Below are positions 4,690 through 5,180 of a stretch of 5,180 bases of DNA, piece by piece. The stretch lies in contig JASLBS010000266.1 of NCBI GenBank assembly GCA_030146405.1, forward strand, positions 1 through 5,180, given 5' to 3'. The notes beneath the pieces are model-generated. The model searched no databases and had not been told where the DNA came from. It saw only the letters and a program-made list of their open reading frames with translations. Position 1 is the first letter of the stretch. Each line of letters begins with the position of its first letter. The stretch comes from Arthrobacter sp. (lineage in GTDB: Bacteria > Actinomycetota > Actinomycetes > Actinomycetales > Micrococcaceae). The position numbers were made by a program, and so were the translations under genes.

Positions 4690-5180
4690 ATGACATCGAG
4701 GATCCTGGTGACCGGCGCGAGCCGCGGCATCGGCGCCGCCATCGCCCACGGACTCGCTGAGCGGGGCCATCGTCTCGCCGTCCACGCCGGCAGGGATACG
4801 GCTGCGGCGGAGGCCGTACGAGCCGCACTGCCCGGCGAGGGTCATGCCGTCGTCGTCGGGGACGTGGCGGTTCCCGAAGCCTGCCGCCGCATCGTGGACG
4901 ACAGCGTCCGGCAGTTGGGCGGACTGGATGTGCTCGTCAACAACGCGGGTATCTTCGAGGCCCACCCCGTCGACACCACCGGCTTCGACGAGTGGCAGCG
5001 GGCGTGGCGGCGCACGCTGGACGTCAACCTGGTGGGCCCGGCGAACCTCGCCTGGCTCGTGGCGCGCCACCTCCTCGATCGCCCGGCCGGTCCGGCGGGC
5101 GGTCGCCTCGTCAGCGTCGGATCCCGTGGTGCGTACCGCGGTGAGCCTGTGAACCCCGCGTACGGAGCGAGCAAGGCGGC
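4690..5180 (+). CDS. Short-chain dehydrogenase/reductase (SDR), 5' part
   Basis: This is a classical SDR oxidoreductase, cut off by the right edge after about 163 codons. The nucleotide-binding motif TGASRGIG (8-15) follows the first strand. Arg12 and the Arg in HAGRD after the second strand suggest NADP(H) rather than NAD(H). NNAG lies at 84-87. The catalytic tetrad is complete: Asn113 in LDVNLVGP, Ser145 in SVGSRG, and Tyr158 and Lys162 in YGASK. Overall it resembles FabG-like or broad-specificity classical SDRs; the substrate cannot be told, because the C-terminal substrate loop is missing. ATG 4690 is the only in-frame start candidate near the first strand. The gene is divergent from the DUF7793-type gene, with 130 bp between start codons. 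Confidence 0.9.
   Translation, partial: MTSRILVTGASRGIGAAIAHGLAERGHRLAVHAGRDTAAAEAVRAALPGEGHAVVVGDVAVPEACRRIVDDSVRQLGGLDVLVNNAGIFEAHPVDTTGFDEWQRAWRRTLDVNLVGPANLAWLVARHLLDRPAGPAGGRLVSVGSRGAYRGEPVNPAYGASKA

Noticed and set aside
4560..4742. 61-codon N-terminal extension of the DUF7793-type protein
   Set aside because: The frame is open, but the residues are Pro-rich low complexity, the promoter would lie within coding sequence, and ATG 4559 has a good ribosome site next to the conserved domain.
4108..5070. Minus-strand frame of 320 codons covering the DUF7793-type gene and antisense to the SDR
   Set aside because: Overlaps two better-supported genes in other frames and shows no domain; the SDR tetrad on the plus strand is complete.

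Overview
This is a high-GC, gene-dense bacterial window. The protein sequences look actinobacterial, most like Micrococcales such as Arthrobacter and relatives. That placement rests on the GC-rich third codon positions, the look of the TatA and glutamine amidotransferase proteins, a DUF7793-type protein and -10-only promoters abutting start codons. No database search was possible, so the genus is an inference. No mobile elements, RNA genes or CRISPR arrays were found.

Layout, left to right. The 3' end of a TatA/E twin-arginine translocase gene (3-248, +) enters from outside the window; its C-terminal tail is crossed by a nested inverted repeat (131-192). Next are a class I glutamine amidotransferase that is probably translated from a leaderless mRNA (322-1056, +) and a sulfide:quinone oxidoreductase-like flavoprotein with both expected catalytic cysteines (about 1121-2446, +). 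A secreted glycerophosphodiester phosphodiesterase with a C-terminal lamin-tail domain follows (2567-3802, +). The plus-strand block ends at an 18-bp convergent gap holding a small GC hairpin.

On the minus strand is a likely two-gene operon: a DUF7793/STAS-like protein (4143-4559), then a small GNAT-like acetyltransferase (3821-4111). It diverges from a short-chain dehydrogenase/reductase gene (4690 onward, +) that runs off the right edge. The 130-bp divergent gap contains a candidate extended -10 for the minus operon, a -10 close to the SDR start, and a short dyad.

The genes do not form one pathway. They look like separate housekeeping or accessory units: protein export, amido transfer, sulfide detoxification or respiration, phosphate scavenging from phospholipid head groups, protein or metabolite acetylation, and a reductase. 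The best functional link is regulatory: three tandem 11-bp PHO-box-like units (2469-2501) lie just upstream of the phosphodiesterase, as expected for a phosphate-starvation gene. I did not find a clear previously undescribed multi-gene system. The strongest leads are that PHO-box array, the phosphodiesterase/lamin-tail fusion, the nested inverted repeat inside tatA, and the missing canonical start codon behind the best ribosome-binding site of the sulfide:quinone oxidoreductase gene.
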